Position numbers and translations under genes: made by a program
Notes under the pieces: model-generated
The model's database searches: none
Told to the model about the DNA's origin: nothing
The model's input: only the letters and a program-made list of their open reading frames with translations
NCBI RefSeq assembly: GCF_030812415.1
Contig: NZ_JAUSST010000008.1
Coordinates: forward strand, 248,001 to 312,000
DNA from: Paenibacillus harenae
Lineage (GTDB): Bacteria > Bacillota > Bacilli > Paenibacillales > Paenibacillaceae
DNA: 64,000 nt
Reading direction: 5' to 3'
Part shown: one piece after another, positions 18,111 through 26,111 of the stretch
How positions within the stretch are numbered: the first letter of the stretch is position 1
Layout of the letters: each line of letters opens with the position of its first letter

Positions 18111-18827
18111 ATGAATAAGCTTTTTGGAAAAACGATCGTGGTAGCAGGAGCAACCGGAGGTATTGGCGAGGGTGTCACCAAGCTTCTCCTCCAGCATGGA
18201 GCGAAGGTAGTCGCGCTTAGCCGGAATGAGGAAAAGCTTGAACAATTACGAGCCTATCTCTCCGGCGTTGATACCGGCAATTTAATCACCTTGCAAGAAA
18301 ATCTTGATCAGGATCTGGCTGGGAGCCGCGAGGTTTCCGACAGATTGAAAGAGCAATTTGGCCACTTTGACGGAGCAATCGTCACCATTGGAAACTGGGG
18401 AGCTGCCAATAGAAGCCTGATCGACGTGAGCGACGAGCTTTGGGAGCAGGCTGTTCAGGATAATCTTACAAGCCACTTTCGCACGTTGCGGACGCTTGTT
18501 CCGTTGCTTAAGAAGGACGGAGCCCTGATTCATTTAAGCGGTCTAAGCGCCGATACGCCTTATCCGGGAGCAGGAATCATCGGGTTAACCAATGCCGCCA
18601 AAAAATCGCTTGTACTGACAATGGCTGCCGAACAAGGGTCTATCGGACCTAGAATATACGAATTAATGATTGGTCCCATTCGAACGCGCGAACGTGTGAC
18701 AAGAGGAATAGCTCGATCCAACTGGTATGATCCGGAGGATCTCGGAGAGTTTATGTCCGAACTCATTCAAGGCGATACGGAAGCTTCACAGAAACCATTG
18801 CATTACATGGTCCAGCGCGGTGGTTGA
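18111..18827 (+). CDS. Short-chain dehydrogenase/reductase (SDR)
   Basis: 238 residues, cytoplasmic NAD(P)-dependent oxidoreductase of the classical SDR fold. The cofactor motif is VAGATGGIGEG near residues 11-21; a Ser in HLSGLSAD matches the catalytic Ser position. The usual YxxxK is not clear: the segment reads YPGAGIIGLTNAAKKSLV, so the catalytic Tyr/Lys pair may be shifted or divergent. ATG 18111 follows AAAGGAG; the longer frame from 18042 runs through the promoter. It is the first gene of an operon with the VOC dioxygenase, facing the HxlR gene. Confidence 0.88.
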   Translation: MNKLFGKTIVVAGATGGIGEGVTKLLLQHGAKVVALSRNEEKLEQLRAYLSGVDTGNLITLQENLDQDLAGSREVSDRLKEQFGHFDGAIVTIGNWGAANRSLIDVSDELWEQAVQDNLTSHFRTLRTLVPLLKKDGALIHLSGLSADTPYPGAGIIGLTNAAKKSLVLTMAAEQGSIGPRIYELMIGPIRTRERVTRGIARSNWYDPEDLGEFMSELIQGDTEASQKPLHYMVQRGG

Positions 18828-18860
18828 TACGCCAAACTAAACGAAAGGCGGTAGGATAAA

Positions 18861-19745
18861 ATGGAACGAATCTCAGATAAAAAGATAAAATTGGCTGCTT
18901 CTTTTCCAGTAGGTTATGTGTCTTTAAACATCGCCAATTTGGGAAAATCGCTCGATTTTTATCATTCGATTATCGGACTCCATGTATTAATGAAAACCAA
19001 ACGGTCCGCTGTATTGGGTACGATTGCCGGGCAGCCGTTAATTATTTTGAATGAAGAAGAAGCGGTACAAAGAAAATCCAATGAAACCGGAATCGATCAT
19101 CTGGCCATACTTGCTCCGAATCGGATTGAGCTTGCTCGGCATCTGAAGCGAATACTCGATAGGGATTATTCTATTCGAATGATCTCTGATCATGGAGTAA
19201 ACGAATCGATATATGTAAACGATCCTGATGGCATTCTTATTGAAATTACCCGCGATTTTACGCAGGAGGAGCTTGTTCGGCACATGCCGCTTAGTTCTCA
19301 GGAGCTGGCACAAAAGCTTTTGGAAACGAGCCGTCAATTACAATCCGACTCGCCCGAAATTGCAACGGATAGGAAAATCGGACATATTCTTCTTCGGGTT
19401 TCAGACCTTAGCCAAGCCGAGCAATTTTATGTGCGAGATCTTAGTTTCCACGTATCGATGCGAATCCCGGGCGCCGTATTCGTCTCTTCCGGTAATTATC
19501 ATCATCATCTCGGATTTCATGTTTGGGAAAGCAGCGGCGGTCCGCAGCCCGATCAATCCGCAATCGGACTTCGTTATTTTACGATAATCGCATCTAAGGA
19601 TGAATCTACTCGCGACTTTCGTTTTATGCGCGATCCTGCGGGGAATGGGATTGTCGTGAGTCCGCATGCGACCATTCCCCCCGGGGAACTGCTTGAAAGG
19701 GATCAAATCATTGTAGAGAGGAGTAATTCCATTGAAAATCAATAA
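18861..19745 (+). CDS. VOC family ring-cleavage dioxygenase-like protein (CatE type)
   Basis: 294 residues with two vicinal-oxygen-chelate modules. Module 1 (about 14-135) has GYVSLNIANLGKSLDFYHSI, GIDHLAILAPN and DPDGILIEITRD; module 2 (about 170-285) has IGHILLRVSDLSQAEQFYVR, YHHHLGFHVW and a final RDPAGNGIVVS. This layout and length match Bacillus CatE, a catechol-2,3-dioxygenase used in quinone/catechol detoxification. Two metal His (HLAI and HLGF regions) and a metal Glu (LIEITRD) are visible in candidate positions. It sits 33 bases after the SDR gene with ribosome site AAAGGCGG. Confidence 0.85.
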   Translation: MERISDKKIKLAASFPVGYVSLNIANLGKSLDFYHSIIGLHVLMKTKRSAVLGTIAGQPLIILNEEEAVQRKSNETGIDHLAILAPNRIELARHLKRILDRDYSIRMISDHGVNESIYVNDPDGILIEITRDFTQEELVRHMPLSSQELAQKLLETSRQLQSDSPEIATDRKIGHILLRVSDLSQAEQFYVRDLSFHVSMRIPGAVFVSSGNYHHHLGFHVWESSGGPQPDQSAIGLRYFTIIASKDESTRDFRFMRDPAGNGIVVSPHATIPPGELLERDQIIVERSNSIENQ

Positions 19746-19962
19746 AAAATACGAACGAATCACCTTCGCTTTTCTCATGGCACTAAGCATGTCTGCGATT
19801 ATTTCATTTTTCATGGTATCGGTCAATGAGGGATTCCGATTCGGGTTTATTGGAACATGGCTGACGACGTGGGGAATGGCCTTCTTCATCGCGTTTCCTG
19901 CAGCTTGCTTCTTGCCTAAACAGATAGTCAAGATCATGAGGAAGATTTCGTTTATAGACTGA
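19732..19962 (+). CDS. DUF2798 small membrane protein
   Basis: 76 residues with two hydrophobic helices (ITFAFLMALSMSAIISFFMV and WLTTWGMAFFIAFPAACFLP), matching the DUF2798 family. TTG start at 19732 with AGAGAGGAG ahead; it overlaps the dioxygenase end by 14 bases, so the two are coupled. Function unknown; the family is often found beside regulators and oxidoreductases. Confidence 0.85.
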   Translation: MKINKKYERITFAFLMALSMSAIISFFMVSVNEGFRFGFIGTWLTTWGMAFFIAFPAACFLPKQIVKIMRKISFID

Positions 19963-19987
19963 AAATGCAATGTTTAACTTCTGAATT

Positions 19988-20021
19988 GCAAAAGGAGCTG
20001 CGGGACAGCTCCTTTTGCTTT
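19988..20021 (+). terminator. Intrinsic terminator of the SDR operon
   Basis: GCAAAAGGAGCTG and CAGCTCCTTTTGC form a perfect 13-base stem with loop CGGGA, followed by TTT. Confidence 0.85.
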
Positions 20022-20047
20022 ACTCACTCTGCCAAGAGATCGAATAT

Positions 20048-20077
20048 TTGGTTCCATCACTAATGATTTGATACAAT
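20048..20077 (+). promoter_or_regulatory. Probable promoter of the GNAT gene
   Basis: TTGGTT (20048-20053), 18 bases, TACAAT (20072-20077), 26 bases before the start codon. Confidence 0.5.
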
Positions 20078-20103
20078 AGGGGAAAGAGAAGAGGAGATAG
20101 AAA

Positions 20104-20580
20104 ATGCCAGCAATTATTTCAAAACCATTTGATCAAGACATGCAGACCTTATTAAGCGAATTGAAGTCCGGTTATCACGCGGGGGAATTGAGCAAGAAGG
20201 ATAGCTCGGAAATTCCGAAAGAGATCCATATCATTGAAGCAGGCGCAAATATGGTCGGGTACGGCGTGATTTGGGAATACGATAAAGGGAAACAGTTGAT
20301 TCACAAGGCGGAAAAGGATTATTTCAGCGACGATGAGAAGTACTTGGAAAAGGACTTCTATATTGATATTAAAAACAAAACCGATTTTATCTTTATTGAA
20401 GCGTTGGATGTTTTGAAGGAATATGAAGGCAGTGGGTATGCGGCTTTCTTTGTGAATTGGCTTAAAGCGAAATACCCTAATAAAAAAATGTATGTCTATA
20501 CATTGGATAAATCGCGCAACTTTTGGTTTAAACAAGGCTTTGAGGTTTTGGGGAATACGGTATGGATGTCCTATAATTAA
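20104..20580 (+). CDS. GNAT family N-acetyltransferase
   Basis: 158 residues with a probable acetyl-CoA binding fold. IFIEALDVLKEYEGSGYAAF resembles the beta4/helix3 cofactor loop (Q/RxxGxG/A replaced by YEGSGY), and NFWFKQGFEVLG is the usual C-terminal F-x-K-x-G-F motif. Substrate unknown. ATG 20104 is preceded by AGAGGAGATAG. It has its own promoter and stands alone. Confidence 0.75.
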   Translation: MPAIISKPFDQDMQTLLSELKSGYHAGELSKKDSSEIPKEIHIIEAGANMVGYGVIWEYDKGKQLIHKAEKDYFSDDEKYLEKDFYIDIKNKTDFIFIEALDVLKEYEGSGYAAFFVNWLKAKYPNKKMYVYTLDKSRNFWFKQGFEVLGNTVWMSYN

Positions 20581-20673
20581 AACAGCAATCATAAAAAATA
20601 CCGGCAAGTATTTTGTTTCATAGCTCACGCTCTCCTTCATGGTTATACTACTGAGTATAAGGAGTGGATGCGA

Positions 20674-21306
20674 GTGCCAGGCTTTACGGATAAGGATTCA
20701 TTGCATCAAGATTCGCCATCCCTTCACGAGTCGGACGAGCCTTTCATACAGGTTAGCAGACAGAATGTCATTACCATGGGTATCCATGCGTTAGACGAGA
20801 TCGGTTCCGATTCCATTTGTAAAGTTTGCATCTCTAATGGAGGCTCCTGCTGTCAAGGGTGCCGGCATCTTGCAACAGGTTTAGGATGCCAACAAAGGAA
20901 TACAAGCTGTACGGCTTGGTTATGCGGGTTTTTGAAGTACTTCTTGTATGAAACGGGACTATTAGAGGAATGGAATGACTTTTGGAAGCAAGTACCCGGA
21001 CAGGAATATCGCGAGGATTTTACGCCCGAGTTATTTTTCGTGAATAAGCCGTTGCACCTTCCGGATATTCGCAGTCTGAGCGTGGCTCTTGCAGCGGATC
21101 TCCAAGAGTTGTCCAAATCTCGCATAGCGATTGGGTTCATCCTGAAGCTTCGTGAAAAAATGGACAAATATATCGACCAACTAGACAATTCTCGACTTCC
21201 TTCGAAAAAGAAAACAAAAATAAAACGAAAAATAAAAGTGTTATCGATTCCCTTTCATCGTTTTCATAATGAGCTGTACAACTATCGACAAAACGGTATG
21301 AAGTAG
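20674..21306 (+). CDS. Cysteine-rich protein of unknown function
   Basis: 210 residues, no signal peptide or membrane segment. Eight cysteines fall in a 36-residue stretch (C49, C52, C59, C60, C63, C72, C79, C84; motifs CKVCISNGG, CCQGC, GLGCQQRNTSCTAWLC), a spacing that suggests a zinc or iron-sulphur site. The C-terminal half is helical and very basic near KKKTKIKRKIKV. I do not recognise a family with confidence; a distant YkgJ-type zinc/iron chelating domain is one thought. GTG 20674 lies 9 bases after GGAG; the ATG at 20668 would be only 3 bases away, so the GTG is preferred. Confidence 0.7.
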   Translation: MPGFTDKDSLHQDSPSLHESDEPFIQVSRQNVITMGIHALDEIGSDSICKVCISNGGSCCQGCRHLATGLGCQQRNTSCTAWLCGFLKYFLYETGLLEEWNDFWKQVPGQEYREDFTPELFFVNKPLHLPDIRSLSVALAADLQELSKSRIAIGFILKLREKMDKYIDQLDNSRLPSKKKTKIKRKIKVLSIPFHRFHNELYNYRQNGMK

Positions 21307-21418
21307 CGCTGACGGGTCGTGCATTGTATTAGGCGAGGCGGATAGGTAAAAATAGGGTATGTATCAACGAATAGGTGGATCGATAAGAGGCTAACGCACG
21401 TTCGAATGATTTCATTTT

Positions 21419-21458
21419 ACAGCACATTCACTGGGAAACCACAGGTGTGCTGTTTTTT
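21419..21458 (+). terminator. Intrinsic terminator after the cysteine-rich gene
   Basis: ACAGCACA pairs with TGTGCTGT across a 19-base loop and runs into six T. Confidence 0.65.
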
Positions 21459-21544
21459 GTGGTTTGGGTCGACCGCGGCCCTGTACTGCCGGATACCGAA
21501 ACGGCGGAACTGTGCCGACGGACCGAAGCCCAGCTTCGCAAGGA

Positions 21545-21841
21545 GAGAAGGTATGGCGCTATTGGACCGAGCCGGATCACATCACGAAGTGGAATCAAGC
21601 GTCCGAGGACTGGCATACGCCGAGAGCCGAAAACGATCTGCGGGTCGGCGGCAAGTTACTGACACGGATGGAAGCGAAGGATGGCAGCATGGGCTTTGAT
21701 TTTGGCGGCGCCTACGATGTCGTGAATCGGCATGAGGTCATTGAAACGTTCGATGCGGAAAGCTCCAATCCCGTCGAGTTCCAGCAAGCAGGCTGGCAAG
21801 CGATCATGGACAATTTCAAAGCCTATACCGAACAAAACTAA
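21545..21841 (+). pseudogene. SRPBCC/AHSA1-type protein remnant
   Basis: The frame from EKVWRYWTEPDHITKWN through GGKLLTRMEAKDGSMGFDFGG is a clear AHSA1/polyketide-cyclase-like segment, and the end ETFDAESSNPVEFQQAGWQA is the family C-terminus. Between them (around 21733-21740) about 30 residues that normally carry the central beta strands are missing, and the N-terminal start and first strand are replaced by unrelated sequence. The frame is still open, so the damage is a 5' truncation plus an in-frame deletion. There is no ribosome site at a sensible start. Confidence 0.75.
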
Positions 21842-21850
21842 TCATCGAAG

Positions 21851-21886
21851 AAGACGCCGGGGAAGATGCCCGGCGTCTTTCTTTTT
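21851..21886 (+). terminator. Intrinsic terminator after the SRPBCC remnant
   Basis: AAGACGCCGGG and CCCGGCGTCTT form a perfect 11-base stem with a 7-base loop and a T-rich tail. Confidence 0.85.
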
Positions 21887-21918
21887 GAACCCTAGTACGA
21901 GCGTGCTCTCCGTTAGCC

Positions 21919-22335
21919 TCAACCTTGTGCCGGATCCATGTTCATGTAGTTAATGGCCCACAGATGGCCGTCCAAGTCCACGAAGCCCCAATGATACATG
22001 AACCCATGATCTTCAGGTTCAGCGTGCAATTTCCCGCCCAAGGAGACCGCGGTATTCACGATTTCATCGACCTTTTCCCGGCTCTCGAAGGCCAAGGCGA
22101 TCGTCATCTGCGCATACTTGCTCGTATCGACGGATTCCTTCTCCGTGAGCGTATTAAAGAATGCTTGTTTGATCAGCATGACCTGCAGGTTGTCGCCGAT
22201 CACGATGGCTACCGAATTCTCGTTCTCGGGGAATTGCGGGTTGAGCTCGAATCCGAGTCCGGTGAAGAACGCTTTCGATTGTTCTACGTTTTTTACAGGC
22301 AGGTTGAAGCTCGTGAATGCGGACGTTAATGCCAT
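21919..22335 (-). CDS. VOC family (glyoxalase/bleomycin-resistance-like) protein
   Basis: 138 residues, one VOC double module: SFNLPVKNVEQSKAFFTGLG at the start, VAIVIGDNLQVMLI in the first strand set and WGFVDLDGHLWAINYM at the end, where the DPxGH-like motif reads DLDGHLW. This is the DUF-type VOC subgroup often annotated as glyoxalase or extradiol dioxygenase, without known substrate. ATG 22335 lies 9 bases after AGAGGTG; the TTG at 22341 would be too close. Monocistronic. Confidence 0.88.
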   Translation of the reverse strand: MALTSAFTSFNLPVKNVEQSKAFFTGLGFELNPQFPENENSVAIVIGDNLQVMLIKQAFFNTLTEKESVDTSKYAQMTIALAFESREKVDEIVNTAVSLGGKLHAEPEDHGFMYHWGFVDLDGHLWAINYMNMDPAQG

Positions 22336-22935
22336 TTTCAAAACACCTCTTCGTCAAATTAGTTTGTGTTCATTTATGCCTTCGTTTATATAGACGACAG
22401 CCGATCCGGGAATTCATCGGTCTCATGGATTCGGAAGCGTAAATTTTGAAAAATAACTTGGTATTGAGTTCGGATACCCGCCATTCCCGTAAGGTTGCTT
22501 ATTCTTATTGTGCAGGGATAAAGATTGAACCTCTCTAAAAAGGAATTCGTCTGAATATATGAAAATTAAAGGGTGGGTATCGAGTGACGGAATGAGGGAA
22601 CGGTATGGAAATTAATGATAAAACCGAAGTGCGAAAGCGAATTCCAAGCCGTTGACGACTGAGGAAGTTATCAAGGCTATAGACATCAGAGGCAGAACGC
22701 ATCTGCCGTTCCAACAACGACGGATCAAATCGGGATCTTTCTGGATTAAAAAAATTAATTTATCCGTTCGTCCATCTTCTTTCAAGGGAACGGTTCGTTT
22801 CGGAGAAAATAAAGTTAGACTGGCACGCCGCCGCCGGTCAGCTCGAGCAGCCGGGAGAATCGTCTTGAAAAAGGGCTTAGCGTTGTAAAAGCGTATTTAC
22901 AACGCTAAGCCATTATCCCTTATTAAGCAAAAAAT
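22336..22935. other. Intergenic stretch without a supportable gene
   Basis: About 600 bases between two reverse-strand genes. Short frames occur (for example from 22604 and 22652) but lack ribosome sites and recognisable motifs. Apart from the terminator at 22874-22911 I see nothing; it may hold decayed sequence. Confidence 0.6.
22874..22911 (-). terminator. Intrinsic terminator of the reverse-strand lipoprotein gene
   Basis: GGCTTAGCGTTGTAAA and its exact complement form a 16-base stem with a 6-base loop. On the minus strand the stem is followed by CCTTTTTC. Confidence 0.8.
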
Positions 22936-23580
22936 TCAATCTGTAATACTTTCTAACTTCTTTACCCATTCACTATCATTCCAAATATCGGGGTTGTTAA
23001 TCGTTAGATTTTCTCCGCGAACCGTGAAATCATAACCATCTTTTGTACCCGTATACCAATCAACAATGACTAACTTGCCGTTTACATTACGTACAAGAAA
23101 CTCAGTAACTTCTCCACGACTACCCACAGTCATATTAACTTGCACAGGTAATTTTAAATAAAGAAAACCTCCATCAACATCATCTGTATACTCCACTTCC
23201 CAAGCGCCAATCTTAATATCTTGCACCTTATCATCAAATTGGGCATACACATCATATTGGGATTGAATTTTCTTTTGCGTATACTGTTTAAGGTTTTTAT
23301 TTTCTATAAATGTATCCAATTCAATATCCGTACCGTTCCAGATCGCTTTATAATAGTCAGTCAGCGCTCTCACACACATTTCAAAAGCCGGTTCAGAATC
23401 CTGAATAGATAGTTCCCCTTCATTTTCAACTAAATATCCGGGGGAATCTTGTAATACATTCGGTTCAGTGCTGGACGTAATTTCATTGTTTATAGCACTA
23501 TCTTCGCTGCTTTCTTCCGAGACTACCGATGCACATGAACTCAGAATAAATAAGACTACTAACATATAAGCAAATTTCAT
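22936..23580 (-). CDS. Hypothetical lipoprotein
   Basis: 214 residues. ATG 23580 follows AGGGGGAA and gives a short signal peptide ending in lipobox ILSSC; the longer frame from 23679 lacks a ribosome site and delays the signal peptide. The mature protein starts with a Ser/Glu-rich acidic linker, then a mixed alpha/beta domain (DYYKAIWNGTDIELDTFIEN ... NVNGKLVIVDWYTG) that resembles NTF2-like lipoproteins of Firmicutes. Function unknown. AT-rich compared with the flanking genes. Confidence 0.75.
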   Translation of the reverse strand: MKFAYMLVVLFILSSCASVVSEESSEDSAINNEITSSTEPNVLQDSPGYLVENEGELSIQDSEPAFEMCVRALTDYYKAIWNGTDIELDTFIENKNLKQYTQKKIQSQYDVYAQFDDKVQDIKIGAWEVEYTDDVDGGFLYLKLPVQVNMTVGSRGEVTEFLVRNVNGKLVIVDWYTGTKDGYDFTVRGENLTINNPDIWNDSEWVKKLESITD

Positions 23581-23675
23581 TGTATTCCCCCTAATTCTAT
23601 ATGACTTCCGTCTGTTTTCTGAAGCATGATTTTTATACCGGTCGTAGGAGAAATAAAGAATTCTGTTTCGGTATT

Positions 23676-23854
23676 TCAAATGGACGGAGGATTTTTCTCC
23701 AAATCGATATAGAACCCAAGCAGTCCAACATATAACTCGATGGCCCGTCGCGTATCAACAACGGGGACCTCAATTACCATCATGCTTTTAATCCGTGCAT
23801 CCTCACGTGTAGCAGGTAAACTTCTAAATTTGTTAACTGCGCTTGATACGACAA
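23676..23854 (-). pseudogene. VOC family gene fragment
   Basis: On the minus strand MMVIEVPVVDTRRAIELYVG continues with LLGFYIDLEKNPPSI and then stops: this is the first beta strand and helix of a VOC protein, with the remaining roughly 90 residues missing. A TTG with ribosome site GGGAGG (start 23854) opens a different frame that ends TGA overlapping the ATG of the VOC frame, which suggests a frameshift near the start as well. Confidence 0.65.
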
Positions 23855-23884
23855 AAAGATCCCTCCCTTTGTTTGTGAGGACTG

Positions 23885-24340
23885 TTAAACGTTATAATTA
23901 AATTTATTATTAATAAGTTTGCTCCATCTTTTTTGTCTCCACCTGTAAAATACATTAGCAAACAACACAATAAAATATGTTAATATACCTGCATTTATAT
24001 CTATTGTATCAACATAAAGAGTTTTGTTGTCACCAATATCTGTTAAGTGTATATTGTGGTCCCATTTTTTTATTAAATTACTATAACCATTGTCTCTAAT
24101 ACGTTTATTGTCATTATGGACAGATATGACTATCCATTGTTTACCCATTGGTATAAACCCCAAAATATACATCTTGATAGGATACTTACCATCTTCCCAC
24201 ACTTCTGGTAAGGGATGTTTTGGTAATTGTACAAATTTTACAAGTGGCTTTCCTATATAAACAAGAGACTTTGATTTTTTTACTTCATGAAATAATTTTT
24301 CTGAATCGCAGTTGAAAACTGACATCACTTTAACTAACAT
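23885..24340 (-). CDS. Hypothetical SRPBCC-like protein with C-terminal membrane segment
   Basis: 151 residues, strikingly AT-rich. The N-terminus (VKVMSVFNCDSEKLFHEVKK) looks like the first strand and helix of an SRPBCC/START-like domain; KMYILGFIPMGKQWIVISVH and DIGDNKTLYVDTIDIN would be later strands. Near the C-terminus INAGILTYFIVLFANVFYRW is a membrane helix followed by basic residues. ATG 24340 is preceded by GGAGGG. Function unknown; composition suggests recent arrival. Confidence 0.65.
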   Translation of the reverse strand: MLVKVMSVFNCDSEKLFHEVKKSKSLVYIGKPLVKFVQLPKHPLPEVWEDGKYPIKMYILGFIPMGKQWIVISVHNDNKRIRDNGYSNLIKKWDHNIHLTDIGDNKTLYVDTIDINAGILTYFIVLFANVFYRWRQKRWSKLINNKFNYNV

Positions 24341-25115
24341 ATTTCAGTCCCTCCATAATAGAAAAAACGTTTTATCTTAATGAATGACGATGTTGAATTT
24401 TAATTATCCACTCCTAGGGGAAACAGTCCAAACATATTGTTCGTCACTTACAAGAATTTTTCTGGTTTATAGTGATTTCCTCTCCTTAAATCGAAGTTTC
24501 AGCTATCCAGCCCGTCAGGAAGAAAAGGATGTTCGTCGTAGTTGGGGTTCGTGTCCGTCACAGTAAACAGCATTTATTTCTTATTCGCCGCTGTATTCTC
24601 GTATTCCTTGCTGTCTAAATAGCGGACCAAGCCTAGCAAATTCCAGATGCTCAAAACCGACGGTCCAAGGGCCATCGAATAGCACTACGGCTTTCGTGTT
24701 CTGTTTGGATTGATTTCTGCAGCGGCAGGATGCATACCAAATCTACAGCGATGTGCAGGAGCGGATTAAAAGGATAAATGATTGCCAAATTCGATTGCGG
24801 CTGCAACGTATCGAATGCGATCCGGATTGCGACTTTGCAGCCAGTACTTTCAGATCGGAGCGTACGGTGCGCCAACTTCCTGCTGGGACCCACCTCTTCC
24901 GCCGATCGCTTCATAAACCAAAAAAGGTGTAATGCCCTCGCAGCCAAACATTTCGCCGGCCTCCATGATTTTCAAAGTAACATTTATCGTTTACGGCTTT
25001 TGTTAACCTCATAAATAAATTGGTGAATTTCCCTTATTTGGATTGAAGAGCAGGGGCTTCTCCCTTATAATTAGAGGTGATTCAAGAATTTGTAAACAAA
25101 CTGGAGGAGTAGTCC
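24341..25115. other. Long gene-free stretch, probably decayed coding DNA
   Basis: About 775 bases without an intact gene. On the minus strand a frame reading MEAGEMFGCEGITPFLVYEA... runs from 24966 to a stop near 24850, and further protein-like segments continue past stops in the same direction down to about 24570. This looks like an inactivated gene, but I cannot assign a family. A promoter for the next gene lies at the right end. Confidence 0.4.
25043..25071 (+). promoter_or_regulatory. Sigma-A promoter of the small coiled-coil protein operon
   Basis: TTGAAG (25043-25048), 17 bases, TATAAT (25066-25071). The start codon lies 45 bases further on. Confidence 0.8.
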
Positions 25116-25535
25116 ATGTTAGTAGGAAAAGGCGCAGTACGCGAGATGGCGAACGATATCGATAAAGTAATAAGAGAAATCGATCAGATCACACAATCCA
25201 AAATTGACCGGGTTGCCGATAAAATCGACTCCGAGCTTAACTCTTGCGGCCGTGAATTAACGAATGCCGCAACGACATTGTCGCAAATCAAACCTCTTAT
25301 CGACCGATTGGTTGGGCAAGTCGGACAGAACGCTCCCGATCATGTGCAGGTTCTTGTAACGTCCATTGCGCAAGAGGTTATGTCCAAAGTTATCGCTTCG
25401 ACTAGCAATATCGACGAAGTTCAACGCAATATCAAGGACGTTGACAAACTGACGAACGAAATCGATACCTTGACGGACGAAATCGATAAGTTAACCAACA
25501 AAATCGATGAAATCACGGATAAATATCAGAAATAA
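25116..25535 (+). CDS. Small coiled-coil protein of unknown function
   Basis: 139 residues, almost entirely helical. The N-terminal half has amphipathic helices (IDKVIREIDQITQSKIDRVA) and the last 35 residues carry a regular 7-residue repeat (VDKLTNE, IDTLTDE, IDKLTNK, IDEITDK), a textbook coiled coil. No signal peptide or membrane segment; one cysteine. ATG 25116 follows TGGAGGAG. It forms an operon with the next small helical gene, 14 bases away. I recognise no family. A structural, scaffold or envelope-associated role is possible but not shown. Confidence 0.75.
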   Translation: MLVGKGAVREMANDIDKVIREIDQITQSKIDRVADKIDSELNSCGRELTNAATTLSQIKPLIDRLVGQVGQNAPDHVQVLVTSIAQEVMSKVIASTSNIDEVQRNIKDVDKLTNEIDTLTDEIDKLTNKIDEITDKYQK

Positions 25536-25549
25536 GGAGGTTTGTCCAT

Positions 25550-25894
25550 ATGAGTGATTACACACCGCCCGTAGGTCAAAACAACTACATTTCTGGATGG
25601 GGCAACAATCAAGCGAAAGAAACGGCTTCGAAAATCGATCACATCGCCGACAAAGCGAAGTTCGGCATCGAAATGCTCGGTACGGGTTTGCTCGGTATCG
25701 ACGCGATAGAGAAAGAGCTGATCGAGCTGTCGAATGCGCCGCAAGCACCGACGCAGGTGCAGATCAGATCGCTTGCCCACCGCCTCGATTCCCATCAAAA
25801 GCAGCTGGAACAAGGATTGAATCGCATCAAAGACATGATGAACGACATCGACCGGGCAACGGATTCCATTCAAGGGCCGCGCACGAGCTGGTAA
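25550..25894 (+). CDS. Small helical protein, partner of the preceding gene
   Basis: 114 residues. The N-terminus is disordered and Tyr/Gly/Asn-rich (MSDYTPPVGQNNYISGWG), followed by helical hairpins (ASKIDHIADKAKFGIEMLGT, LAHRLDSHQKQLEQGLNRIK). The length and helix-turn-helix hairpin recall WXG100-like proteins, and a WG is present, but it comes before the helices rather than at the turn, so I do not assign that family. ATG 25550 follows AAGGAGG. Probably interacts with the coiled-coil protein encoded upstream. Confidence 0.72.
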   Translation: MSDYTPPVGQNNYISGWGNNQAKETASKIDHIADKAKFGIEMLGTGLLGIDAIEKELIELSNAPQAPTQVQIRSLAHRLDSHQKQLEQGLNRIKDMMNDIDRATDSIQGPRTSW

Positions 25895-25936
25895 CGATTT
25901 TTAAAATTCAGCCATTATAAAAATATATTGCGACAC

Positions 25937-25969
25937 AACCGCGAAGCTTTGATGCTGCGCGGTTTTTTT
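25937..25969 (+). terminator. Intrinsic terminator of the small coiled-coil operon
   Basis: AACCGCG pairs with CGCGGTT, with an inner AGC/GCT stem, followed by seven T. Confidence 0.85.
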
Positions 25970-26111
25970 GTTTTGCGCCGGAGAATGGGATATGGTTCCG
26001 TTCTGTGTTATACTTGTATGTTATGACGTAAAGAAACGGTTAGTGGAGACCGCTATAATGGATATTTATAGTTGCGTGACTAATATATGAAGGTATAACT
26101 AAGGAGACAAT

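Noticed and set aside
21464..21841. Intact 125-residue SRPBCC protein
   Set aside because: The frame is open, but the N-terminal strand and a central block of the fold are missing and there is no ribosome site, so it is called a remnant.
22652..22888. 78-codon plus-strand ORF
   Set aside because: No ribosome site, biased Arg/Lys-rich composition, ends inside a terminator stem of the opposite gene.
25550..25894. WXG100/ESX secretion substrate
   Set aside because: The only WG lies in the disordered head, not at the turn between helices, and no type VII secretion gene is nearby.
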